DNA of 15,229 bases from the NCBI GenBank assembly GCA_905211955.1, contig CAJMCT010000016.1, positions 1 through 15,229 of the forward strand, given 5' to 3'. Shown here in pieces: positions 1 to 7,331 of this stretch (its first letter is position 1; each line of letters starts with the position of its first letter). A program made the translations under genes and the position numbers. The stretch is from an uncultured Eubacteriales bacterium (lineage in GTDB: Bacteria > Bacillota > Clostridia > Christensenellales > Borkfalkiaceae). Under the pieces are notes generated by a model, which saw only the letters and a program-made list of their open reading frames with translations, was not told the DNA's origin and ran no database searches.

Positions 1-3
1 TGG

Positions 4-9
4 TATAAT
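4..9 (+). promoter_or_regulatory. Probable -10 box upstream of ftsK
   Basis: A perfect TATAAT lies 29 bases before the TTG start of the translocase gene, at a suitable distance for a short leader. The matching -35 element would lie to the left of the window, so the promoter cannot be confirmed. It would drive ftsK and possibly the whole ftsK-rimO-pgsA-cinA-recA cluster. Confidence 0.5.
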
Positions 10-37
10 CAATCTATAAAGCATTAGAGGTGTTTTT

Positions 38-3000
38 TTGAACAACGTAGGCAGAAATGATAAAAAATCCGAAAAGAAATCGGCAATATTCACAGCCGAA
101 ACTTTAGGGGTGGTTTTAGTTTTATTTTCCACTCTCGTTTTCGTTTGTCTTATAACGCGTGACAAGGTGTTTGCCGCGCCTGGTAAATTCATTAACGAAT
201 TTTTCTTAGGGTGCTTTGGCTACTTTGCATACGTGCTTGCACTATACGGTGCACTTTCAGGTGTTTTACTCGTTATAGGCAAAAAAATTAAACTTTCCAA
301 AAAGAGAAAACTTATCTTTATAGCGGGTGCGGTTGTTTTGGCTTTCCTAATCCACGCCATTACCATGCACGATTATTCAGAACTTTCTTACGGTGAATAT
401 TTATCACTTTGCTATACCCGTGCGGACGGTGGTATTGCAACTTGCTCTGGCGGTGGTATACTTACGGGACTTTTGGCATACGTTTTTACCGCACTTTTAA
501 CTAACGTCGGTGCTTACGTTATTTTAAGCATTTTGCTTTGTGGCGTTGGGTACTTAGTTTATAGAGAATACTTTTCTAAAAGGGCAAAAGCGCAAAAAGC
601 CGAAGATAATGAGTTTAATTCGACTTTCGTAGAAGAAGCGCCTATTTCTAAGCCTGAAAATCCTACCGTTTCTAACGCCAATAGCGAAACGGTTGCTCCT
701 ACGGTAATGGCGCAAACGGTAGAACAACAAAAAAGACAAAAACTTTTCGTTGCTAGTAGTAGCGATTTTGCGTTTAAGACTAAAAAAGATTTAAAAAACG
801 AAGATCCGCAAGTAAAGATTACTTATGCGGACGGTGGGCTTTCGGTTGTAAACACCACTAAAACTTACACCGCACAGTATGGCGAAGATATTCAAAGCAA
901 ACTCAACTATATCAAAACGCCTGCTAAAATCAATATCGATCGCACTACCTATCAAGTAAACACTCCGCCTATTCAAAACGTAGCGGTTGTTTCTGCACCA
1001 ATAGAAAAGAAGGAAGAACCTGTTATCGATAATATGTCAAACGAATCGGTTATTCCATTTTTTGAACACGACGAAAGCGCAAAGGACGTTGACAGTGCAG
1101 TAGGGCATGCTGAAAGTTTTAGAGAAAAGTATGCGGAAATACCCGACTTTGACGAAGAAACCGTTTCCGCTCCCCTTGCTGTGGAAGATAGCGTAGAAAT
1201 TCCGCTAAGCCCCGAAATTTTTGCAAGCAACAGCGATTCTATCGAAGAAGAAAAAGAAACGGTAGAAGAATTTTCGTATAATAACGAGATCGAAGAATCG
1301 ATAGTAGATACCGCTGAAGAATTAGAAGAAAACGTAGACGCTATCGAAATAGAGCCTACCGTTATAGAAGAACCTGCGCCTTCAACCATTACTAGAGAAA
1401 GAAGAATAAGAAATATCTTCGGTGTAGAAGACGAAAAGGTAGAAGAAAAGAATTCCGAAGAAGAAAAGCCTGCATTTACAAGCAGGGTAGAAATTGATAG
1501 AAACGGCACGAGAAGAATGGGCTTTACCGCAAACGCGGAAGAAGAGCCTAAGGCGGAAGAAAAAATAGAACAACCCAAAAAGGTAAAGGAAATTCCGCCT
1601 ATAAATAGAGAATACTTCCGTCCGCCGTTTGATTTGTTAGAAGATTATCTTCCCCCCGCTGATTTACCTAAGGAAAATCACGAAGAAAGAATGGAAATCA
1701 TCAAACAAACGCTTGCCGAGTTTAAGATTAACGTAGAACCGCAAACGTTTGTACAAGGCCCTTCAATCACGAGATACGAAATCAGTATGCCGGCAGGTAT
1801 ATCGGTTAAAAAGGTGCTTAACTATGACGACGACTTAAAGATGCGCCTTGCAGCAAAAGACGGTGTTCGTATAGAAGCGCCTATCCCCGGTAAAAACCTA
1901 TTCGGTATAGAAGTAGCAAACCAATACCGCGTGACCGTTGGCTTGAAGCAAGTTATGGAAGACTTAGCGGGCAAAAAGAGTAAACCCGGTTCGCTTATGT
2001 TCGTTTTAGGTAAAAACTTAGTTGGTGAAGCGGTGTGTGATAACTTGGCAAAAGGACCGCACTACCTTGTTGCGGGTGCAACGGGTTCTGGTAAGAGTGT
2101 ATGCTTAAACGTTATGCTTACCAGTCTTATTATGAGATATAGCCCAGAAGACCTTAGAATAATACTTGTCGACCCCAAACAAGTGGAATTTAGTGTTTAT
2201 CAACACATTCCTCACCTTATGATAGACGATATTATTCACGAACCCAAAAAGGTTATCGCTGTTTTAACTTGGGCTTACGCCGAAATGGAAAGACGTTTTT
2301 CGGCATTTAAAGAAAGTGGCGGTATGGTAGTAGATATCGATGCTTATAACGAAAACGTTGCAAGCGATACCGTTCCTAAAATGCCGAGAATAGTTATAGT
2401 AATAGACGAACTTGCCGACCTTATGCAGTCTTGCAAAAAAGACTTAGAAGCGCGCATTTGTGCTTTGGCACAAAAAGCGAGAGCGGCAGGTATTCACTTA
2501 GTGCTTGCAACCCAACGTCCTTCTGTTGACGTTATCACGGGTACTATTAAAGCAAACCTTCCTTCACGTATTGCGTTTAAGGTTATGAACTTTAACGACT
2601 CTATCACGATCTTAGGCGAACAGGGTGCGGAAAAACTTTTGGGCAACGGCGACATGCTTTATAAGAACTCTAACATGCCCGACAACGAAAGATACCAAGG
2701 CGCATATATCAGTACGAGAGAAGTTAACAATATCGTTTCGTATATCAAAGAGCATAACAAGGCTTACTTTGACGACGAACTTGCCGAATACTTGGAAGAT
2801 TCCGTTCGTGAAAAACGTGAAGAAACCGTTTCTTCTATAGAAAGTGGTGACGACGGTGAGATGAGCGATGCAAACACTGAACTTTTGAAGAACGCATTGT
2901 CCTTTGCAATAAATAGCGGTGCGATTTCTATATCGCAAGTTCAAAGACGTTTCCAAATAGGATATATTAGAGCGGCAGGGCTTATCGATAAAATGGAAAG

Positions 3001-3097
3001 TCTAGGCTATATTTCGGGCAACGAAGGTAGCAAGGCAAGAAAGGTTTATATTACGAGAGAAGAATTTGAAGAAAAATTCGGCCCGACAGCCGAATAG
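38..3097 (+). CDS. ftsK: FtsK/SpoIIIE-family DNA translocase
   Basis: This is a membrane-anchored, ATP-driven double-stranded DNA pump that moves chromosomal DNA through the closing division septum (FtsK), or into the forespore in spore formers (SpoIIIE). Hydrophobic segments lie near residues 22-39, 55-80, 91-108 and 140-175. A long acidic, Glu-rich linker of low complexity runs from about 180 to 525. The alpha/beta motor follows: Walker A GATGSGKS at 680-687, and Walker B IVIVIDE ending at D790/E791. A C-terminal winged-helix gamma domain covers roughly 946-1012 and in the family reads directional DNA motifs. At 1019 aa it is longer than B. subtilis SpoIIIE (about 790), mainly through the linker. 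The start is TTG with AGAGG at 26-30, seven bases upstream. The first in-frame ATG is residue 110, beyond the third membrane segment, so TTG is strongly preferred. Whether it acts in division or sporulation cannot be told from sequence. Confidence 0.96.
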   Translation: MNNVGRNDKKSEKKSAIFTAETLGVVLVLFSTLVFVCLITRDKVFAAPGKFINEFFLGCFGYFAYVLALYGALSGVLLVIGKKIKLSKKRKLIFIAGAVVLAFLIHAITMHDYSELSYGEYLSLCYTRADGGIATCSGGGILTGLLAYVFTALLTNVGAYVILSILLCGVGYLVYREYFSKRAKAQKAEDNEFNSTFVEEAPISKPENPTVSNANSETVAPTVMAQTVEQQKRQKLFVASSSDFAFKTKKDLKNEDPQVKITYADGGLSVVNTTKTYTAQYGEDIQSKLNYIKTPAKINIDRTTYQVNTPPIQNVAVVSAPIEKKEEPVIDNMSNESVIPFFEHDESAKDVDSAVGHAESFREKYAEIPDFDEETVSAPLAVEDSVEIPLSPEIFASNSDSIEEEKETVEEFSYNNEIEESIVDTAEELEENVDAIEIEPTVIEEPAPSTITRERRIRNIFGVEDEKVEEKNSEEEKPAFTSRVEIDRNGTRRMGFTANAEEEPKAEEKIEQPKKVKEIPPINREYFRPPFDLLEDYLPPADLPKENHEERMEIIKQTLAEFKINVEPQTFVQGPSITRYEISMPAGISVKKVLNYDDDLKMRLAAKDGVRIEAPIPGKNLFGIEVANQYRVTVGLKQVMEDLAGKKSKPGSLMFVLGKNLVGEAVCDNLAKGPHYLVAGATGSGKSVCLNVMLTSLIMRYSPEDLRIILVDPKQVEFSVYQHIPHLMIDDIIHEPKKVIAVLTWAYAEMERRFSAFKESGGMVVDIDAYNENVASDTVPKMPRIVIVIDELADLMQSCKKDLEARICALAQKARAAGIHLVLATQRPSVDVITGTIKANLPSRIAFKVMNFNDSITILGEQGAEKLLGNGDMLYKNSNMPDNERYQGAYISTREVNNIVSYIKEHNKAYFDDELAEYLEDSVREKREETVSSIESGDDGEMSDANTELLKNALSFAINSGAISISQVQRRFQIGYIRAAGLIDKMESLGYISGNEGSKARKVYITREEFEEKFGPTAE

Positions 3098-3108
3098 TAG
3101 TTTAAGGT

Positions 3109-4422
3109 ATGACTAAAGGAAAAAGAGTAGGCGTTATCTCGCTTGGGTGTGACAAAAACAGAATAGATACCGAAAAAATGCTTTTCATATTATCCGAAAG
3201 GCATACTTTAACCAAAAACCCAGAAGATGCTCAAATTTTGATTATCAATACTTGCGCTTTTTTAGAAAGTTCTAGAAAAGAAGCGATAGAAGAAATTCTT
3301 TGGGGAATAGAACTTAAAAACCTAGGTCTTGAAAAACTTATCGTCACTGGGTGTTTGCCCCAAAAATTTATAGGCGAAACGTTTGACGCGCTTCCCGAAG
3401 TAGACGCTTTTTTAGGTGTTTCTGATTACGGACAAATAAACGAGATTATCGATAGAACTTATAAAGGCGAAAGGGTAAACGCGGTAGGCTTGCCACGTGG
3501 TGAGTGTGGCAAAAAGAGAGTTTTAACTACTAACGGCTATGCCTATCTTAAAATTGCCGACGGTTGCTCTAATCACTGTACATACTGCTTAATCCCTAAA
3601 ATTCGTGGAAAATTCCGCTCAGTTCCAAAAGACGACCTTATTGAAGAAGTAAAGGGGCTTGGTGAGATTAAAGAACTGATTTTAGTTGCACAAGACCTTA
3701 CAAAGTACGGCGCGGATTTAGATGGAAACGTTAACCTTTGCTCGCTAATTCGTGAACTTTCTAAACTTGATACGGTAAAGGGTATAAGACTACTTTACTG
3801 CTATCCAGAAGGCGTTAGCGAAGAACTTATCAAAGAGTTAAAAGAAAACCCAAAATTAATAAAGTATATAGATATACCTTTCCAACACGCGAGCGATAGA
3901 GTGCTTAAACTTATGAATAGAAAGGGAACTTTCAGTTCTAATTTGTCGCTTATAGAAAGATTAAGAAAAGAAGTTTTAGGCATTGCCATAAGGTCTACTT
4001 TTATAACCGGTTTTCCGACTGAATCGGAAGAAGACTTTAATACTCTTTTGGAGTTTATAAAGGTAGCAAAACTAACAAACGCAGGGTTTTTTAAGTACAG
4101 TAGAGAAAAAGATACCCCTGCCTATAAACTTGACGGGCAAGTCCCTGCAAGGATAAAAGAAAGTCGTATAAGAAAACTTTACACCGCGCAAAAGAAAGTG
4201 GTTAAAGAGTGGACTAAAAACCTTGTAGGTAAAACGGTTAAAGTTAGTGTAGAAGGGTTTGACGAAGAACAATTAGTGTACTATGGAAGGGCGTATTTTA
4301 ACGCACCCGACGTGGACGGAAAAGTTTACTTTTTCTCTCAAGAAGAAGTAGAACCAAGCGAAGAGATAAACGTAAGAATTAAAAAGGCGTTCGATTACGA
4401 CCTTTACGGAGATAGAGTATGA
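3109..4422 (+). CDS. rimO: Ribosomal protein S12 methylthiotransferase RimO
   Basis: This radical-SAM enzyme adds a methylthio group to a conserved aspartate of ribosomal protein S12, using two 4Fe-4S clusters and S-adenosylmethionine. The N-terminal UPF0004 domain carries the cluster cysteines C14, C49 and C82. The radical-SAM CxxxCxxC is C153, C157 and C160. A C-terminal TRAM domain lies at about 370-437. RimO is preferred over the tRNA enzyme MiaB because the text after the cysteines reads CLIPKIRGKFRS, the RimO style, where MiaB has a VPYTRG-type sequence. The length of 437 aa is normal for RimO. The gene starts 11 bases after ftsK. The only nearby Shine-Dalgarno-like bases (AAGG at 3104-3107) sit almost on the ATG, and no other in-frame start precedes the first conserved cysteine, so initiation is probably weak or coupled to ftsK. 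Its stop overlaps the pgsA start. Confidence 0.95.
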   Translation: MTKGKRVGVISLGCDKNRIDTEKMLFILSERHTLTKNPEDAQILIINTCAFLESSRKEAIEEILWGIELKNLGLEKLIVTGCLPQKFIGETFDALPEVDAFLGVSDYGQINEIIDRTYKGERVNAVGLPRGECGKKRVLTTNGYAYLKIADGCSNHCTYCLIPKIRGKFRSVPKDDLIEEVKGLGEIKELILVAQDLTKYGADLDGNVNLCSLIRELSKLDTVKGIRLLYCYPEGVSEELIKELKENPKLIKYIDIPFQHASDRVLKLMNRKGTFSSNLSLIERLRKEVLGIAIRSTFITGFPTESEEDFNTLLEFIKVAKLTNAGFFKYSREKDTPAYKLDGQVPARIKESRIRKLYTAQKKVVKEWTKNLVGKTVKVSVEGFDEEQLVYYGRAYFNAPDVDGKVYFFSQEEVEPSEEINVRIKKAFDYDLYGDRV

Positions 4423-4994
4423 ATTTACCAAACAAACTAACCATTTTAAGAATTATAATGATACCTATTTTTACGGCGGTATTCTATATCACCGCAATAC
4501 CTTATAACTATCTAATTTCAGCGGTAATATTTGCGCTTGCCGCATCCACCGATTTTTTAGATGGTTATATTGCGAGAAAATATAATTTAGTGACTAACTT
4601 AGGCAAGTTTTTAGACCCTATTGCCGATAAAGTTTTAGTTTCTACCGCGCTTATCATTATGCTTATCCCGTTTGGCGGAGCGGTAATACTTCCTTGGTAT
4701 GCAGGAATTGCCGTTGCAATTATTTTGGCAAGAGAACTAATCGTTAGCGGTTTTAGAATCGTTGCGGCAAGTAAAGGAAGCGTGCTTGCAGCGGATATGT
4801 CCGGAAAGATTAAAACTTTCGTTCAAGATATAGCAATCTTAGTGCTTTTAGTGGGTGCATCAGTTAACCCCGGTCTTTACTCGGTAATGAATATTATAGG
4901 ACTTTGCGCACTTGGTGTGGCAACACTTTTAACCATAATTTCGGGTACTGAATGTTTAGTTAAAAATAGGGCGGTTTTATCCGATAAAGAATAA
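4419..4994 (+). CDS. pgsA: Phosphatidylglycerophosphate synthase (CDP-diacylglycerol--glycerol-3-phosphate 3-phosphatidyltransferase)
   Basis: This integral membrane enzyme transfers the phosphatidyl group from CDP-diacylglycerol to sn-glycerol-3-phosphate. It is the committed step to phosphatidylglycerol and cardiolipin. The CDP-alcohol phosphotransferase signature is complete: D48-G49, A52-R53, G62, D66 and D70, embedded in DGYIAR and LGKFLDPIADK. Several hydrophobic helices surround it (about 8-45, 72-120, 130-180). The length of 191 aa is usual. The ATG overlaps the rimO stop (ATGA), and GGAG at 4408-4411 gives a seven-base spacing. pgsA next to cinA and recA is the standard Firmicutes order, which supports PgsA over other members of the family. 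Confidence 0.95.
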   Translation: MNLPNKLTILRIIMIPIFTAVFYITAIPYNYLISAVIFALAASTDFLDGYIARKYNLVTNLGKFLDPIADKVLVSTALIIMLIPFGGAVILPWYAGIAVAIILARELIVSGFRIVAASKGSVLAADMSGKIKTFVQDIAILVLLVGASVNPGLYSVMNIIGLCALGVATLLTIISGTECLVKNRAVLSDKE

Positions 4995-6196
4995 TGAAGA
5001 CTGCGCTTATATTTTTTAAGCGTTCGGAAACTACTAAGGACGCTGAATATCTTAAAGAGATTTCGCAAGTGTTTAACGATGGCGGTATTGATTTTGAAAA
5101 CGTAGAAATCATTACTCCTATCGACGATTTAGGGTTTAAGAGAAAACTATCTGAACTTAGGAACACCGTGGACAATCTTATCGTGACCGTTAGTCCCGAA
5201 GTGTGCTTTGATATTAAACAAATGATTGCCGACGAAATGGATACGGCGCTTGTTGAAAACGACAATGCGGTAAAATTCTTAGAAGCCGTTTCTAAGGCTA
5301 ATGGTGTTGAGTATCCCGACTCTTATGCTAAATTGCCTATCGACGCCATACTCGTTCCAAACGTAAAGGGTGGCTTTCAAGGTTTTATGATGGAAGATAA
5401 CGAGTTCACACTCGTCGTTTTGCCACAAGACGCAGTCGAACTTAAAAGCATGTCGGACGGATACGTCGTGCCGTATATGGAAACCAAGTACGGTGTAAAA
5501 AGAGAAAGGTTTTTCTTTAAATATTTTGGCGACGTCACCCCCTTAAACAAGGTTTTATTAGAGTGCGAAGAAAAGTTCGGCAAAGTTTTTACTAAGGACG
5601 TAAAAACGGCTTTTGGCGATTCTTTAGTCACTATAGTTTTTGATGGCGAAGGGGACTTTAAAGCAGACATAAAGCGCTATATAATAGAGAAGTTAGGGAA
5701 CAACGTATACGCCGAATTTGATACCACGCTTGGAGAGAGAGTTTTCGACGTTCTAAAGTTAAGAGATAAAAAAATCTCGATTGCCGAATCGTTTACGGGC
5801 GGTAGAGTGGTGTCTTCGATAATAGCAAACTCGGGCGCTTCAAAATATCTTTCGGAAGGTGTAGTCACCTATTCTAATATAAGCAAGATAAAACGTCTTG
5901 GAGTTAGAAAAGAAGACCTTTACACGCACGGCGCGGTAAGTTCAAAAGTGGCTTATCAAATGGCGCTTGGGCTTTTAATGACCGGGGATTGCGATATAGC
6001 GGTTTCCACAACGGGAATTGCAGGACCTTATAGTGACGATTCCAAAAAACCCGTAGGGCTAAACTTTATAGCAATCGGAACAAAACAAGGTATACACGTA
6101 TACAAGTACGAACTTAAAGGAAATAGAGAAGAAATTACTGAAACGGCAAAGAATACCGCGCTGTTTCTAACAATAAAAACTTTAAAAAACGTTTAG
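4994..6196 (+). CDS. cinA: CinA-like protein: eroded MoCF domain plus intact PncC (nicotinamide-nucleotide amidase) domain
   Basis: CinA proteins join an N-terminal MoCF/COG1058 domain (ADP-ribose pyrophosphatase activity in some members) to a C-terminal PncC domain that deamidates nicotinamide mononucleotide to recycle pyridine nucleotides. The C-terminal part (about 250-400) is well kept: ESFTGG at 265-270, YSNISKIKRLG near 293-303, and TTGIAGP at 339-345. ESFTGG has Phe where most relatives have Cys. In the N-terminal part the usual TGGLGPTxDD loop is missing. The aligned stretch instead reads VTVSPEVCFDIKQ, although the later PNVKGGFQGF...LPQDAVELKSM stretch still resembles the family. 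The ATG overlaps the pgsA stop by one base (TAATG), which suggests translational coupling. It lies 12 bases upstream of recA, the classic cinA-recA pairing. Amidase function is likely; pyrophosphatase function is doubtful. Confidence 0.88.
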   Translation: MKTALIFFKRSETTKDAEYLKEISQVFNDGGIDFENVEIITPIDDLGFKRKLSELRNTVDNLIVTVSPEVCFDIKQMIADEMDTALVENDNAVKFLEAVSKANGVEYPDSYAKLPIDAILVPNVKGGFQGFMMEDNEFTLVVLPQDAVELKSMSDGYVVPYMETKYGVKRERFFFKYFGDVTPLNKVLLECEEKFGKVFTKDVKTAFGDSLVTIVFDGEGDFKADIKRYIIEKLGNNVYAEFDTTLGERVFDVLKLRDKKISIAESFTGGRVVSSIIANSGASKYLSEGVVTYSNISKIKRLGVRKEDLYTHGAVSSKVAYQMALGLLMTGDCDIAVSTTGIAGPYSDDSKKPVGLNFIAIGTKQGIHVYKYELKGNREEITETAKNTALFLTIKTLKNV

Positions 6197-6208
6197 AGGA
6201 AAAATATC

Positions 6209-7213
6209 ATGGATGAAAACAAAGTAAAAGCATTGGACAGTGTTATGGTCCAAATCGAAAAGCAATACGGAAAGGGCTCGATTATGCGCCTTGGACAAAC
6301 CGCAGGCGACAACACGGTTGAAGCATTGCCTACCGGCTGTTTTGCATTAGACCTTGCAATCGGCATAGGCGGACTTCCGCGCGGAAGAATAGTTGAAATT
6401 TACGGACCTGAATCTTCGGGAAAAACTACCGTAGCGCTTCACTGTATTGCCGAAACGCAAAAAGCGGGCGGAATTTGTGCGTTTATAGACGCGGAACACG
6501 CATTAGACCCCGTGTATAGCAAAAACTTAGGCGTAAATTTAGATGAACTTTACGTTTCACAACCGGATACCGGTGAACAGGCGTTAAACATTGCCGAAGC
6601 ATTAGTAAATAGTAAAGCGGTAGACCTTATCGTTATAGACTCGGTTGCAGCACTTACGCCAAGAGCGGAAATCGAAGGAGAAATGGGTGACTCGGTGGTC
6701 GGCGCGCAAGCAAGACTTATGAGCCAAGCACTTCGTAAACTTACCCCGATTACCGCTAAATCAAAAACTTGTATTATCTTTATTAACCAACTTCGTGAAA
6801 AAGTTGGCGTTATGTTTGGCAACCCCGAAGTGACCGCGGGTGGAAAGGCGCTTAAGTTCTACGCAAGCGTTAGAATTGACGTTAGAAAGTCTGACGCGCT
6901 AAAAGACGGTGGCGTTGCTTACGGCAACCACACCAAGGCTAAAATCGTTAAAAACAAGGTCGCTCCGCCCTTTAAAACGGCAGAGTTTGACATTATTTAC
7001 GGCAAGGGTATATCTAACGCAAGTTGTATGGTAGACCTTGGCGTTGAATACGACGTTTTAACTAAGAGCGGTTCTTGGTTTTCTTATAACGGCGAAAAAA
7101 TTGCACAAGGTAGAGAAAAGTGCGTAGATTATATCGAATCTAATCCCGACGTTATGCAAGAAATCAAGGAAAGAATTTTAGAAGCCTTTAAGGAAGGCAA
7201 CCAAATTAAATAA
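6209..7213 (+). CDS. recA: Recombinase RecA
   Basis: RecA forms ATP-dependent filaments on single-stranded DNA. It carries out strand exchange in recombinational repair and stimulates LexA self-cleavage where LexA exists. Walker A is GPESSGKT at 66-73. The Walker B segment LIVIDSVAAL is near 141-150. The L1 loop region has GEMGDSVVGAQARLMSQALR, and the L2 region has GVMFGNPEVTAGGKALKFY. The length is 334 aa, slightly shorter than the usual 340-355, and the strongly acidic C-terminal tail of proteobacterial RecA is absent. The Shine-Dalgarno AGAGGA at 6195-6200 overlaps the cinA stop, eight bases before the ATG. I see no GAAC-N4-GTTC LexA box next to the gene, so expression probably comes from the upstream cluster promoter. 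No terminator hairpin follows before rny. Confidence 0.98.
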   Translation: MDENKVKALDSVMVQIEKQYGKGSIMRLGQTAGDNTVEALPTGCFALDLAIGIGGLPRGRIVEIYGPESSGKTTVALHCIAETQKAGGICAFIDAEHALDPVYSKNLGVNLDELYVSQPDTGEQALNIAEALVNSKAVDLIVIDSVAALTPRAEIEGEMGDSVVGAQARLMSQALRKLTPITAKSKTCIIFINQLREKVGVMFGNPEVTAGGKALKFYASVRIDVRKSDALKDGGVAYGNHTKAKIVKNKVAPPFKTAEFDIIYGKGISNASCMVDLGVEYDVLTKSGSWFSYNGEKIAQGREKCVDYIESNPDVMQEIKERILEAFKEGNQIK

Positions 7214-7240
7214 GTATACTTTAACTTGCAAAAAAATACT

Positions 7241-7274
7241 TTGACATTTAGTCTAAGAAGGTATACAATATAAT
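7241..7274 (+). promoter_or_regulatory. Sigma-A-type promoter for rny
   Basis: TTGACA at 7241-7246 is followed after exactly 17 bases by TACAAT at 7264-7269. An overlapping TATAAT at 7269-7274 gives a second possible -10 with a longer, less favourable spacer. Transcription would start around 7276-7281, leaving a leader of about 50 bases before rny. This makes rny independent of the recA transcript. Confidence 0.8.
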
Positions 7275-7279
7275 GTAGT

Positions 7280-7303
7280 TATATAGCGTATACACGCTTT
7301 ATA
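7280..7303 (+). promoter_or_regulatory. Hairpin in the rny 5' leader
   Basis: AGCGT at 7285-7289 and ACGCT at 7294-7298 form a five-pair stem with the loop ATAC. After one T-T mismatch, four more A-T pairs extend it (7280-7283 with 7300-7303). It lies in the predicted leader between the promoter and the AGGAGG site at 7319-7324, and has no U-tract, so it is not a terminator. A role in mRNA stability or self-control of RNase Y is conjecture. Confidence 0.4.
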
Positions 7304-7331
7304 TAAGAATAATTTAACAGGAGGCAGTAAA

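Noticed and set aside
973..1578. A 201-codon minus-strand open frame inside ftsK, rich in Ser
   Set aside because: It is the antisense shadow of the Glu-rich ftsK linker (GAA read backwards gives TTC, and in the shifted frame TCT/TCA). It has no ribosome site and no recognisable product.
6150..6208. LexA/DinR box in front of recA
   Set aside because: No GAAC-N4-GTTC-like site is present. The 12-base cinA-recA gap holds only the ribosome site.
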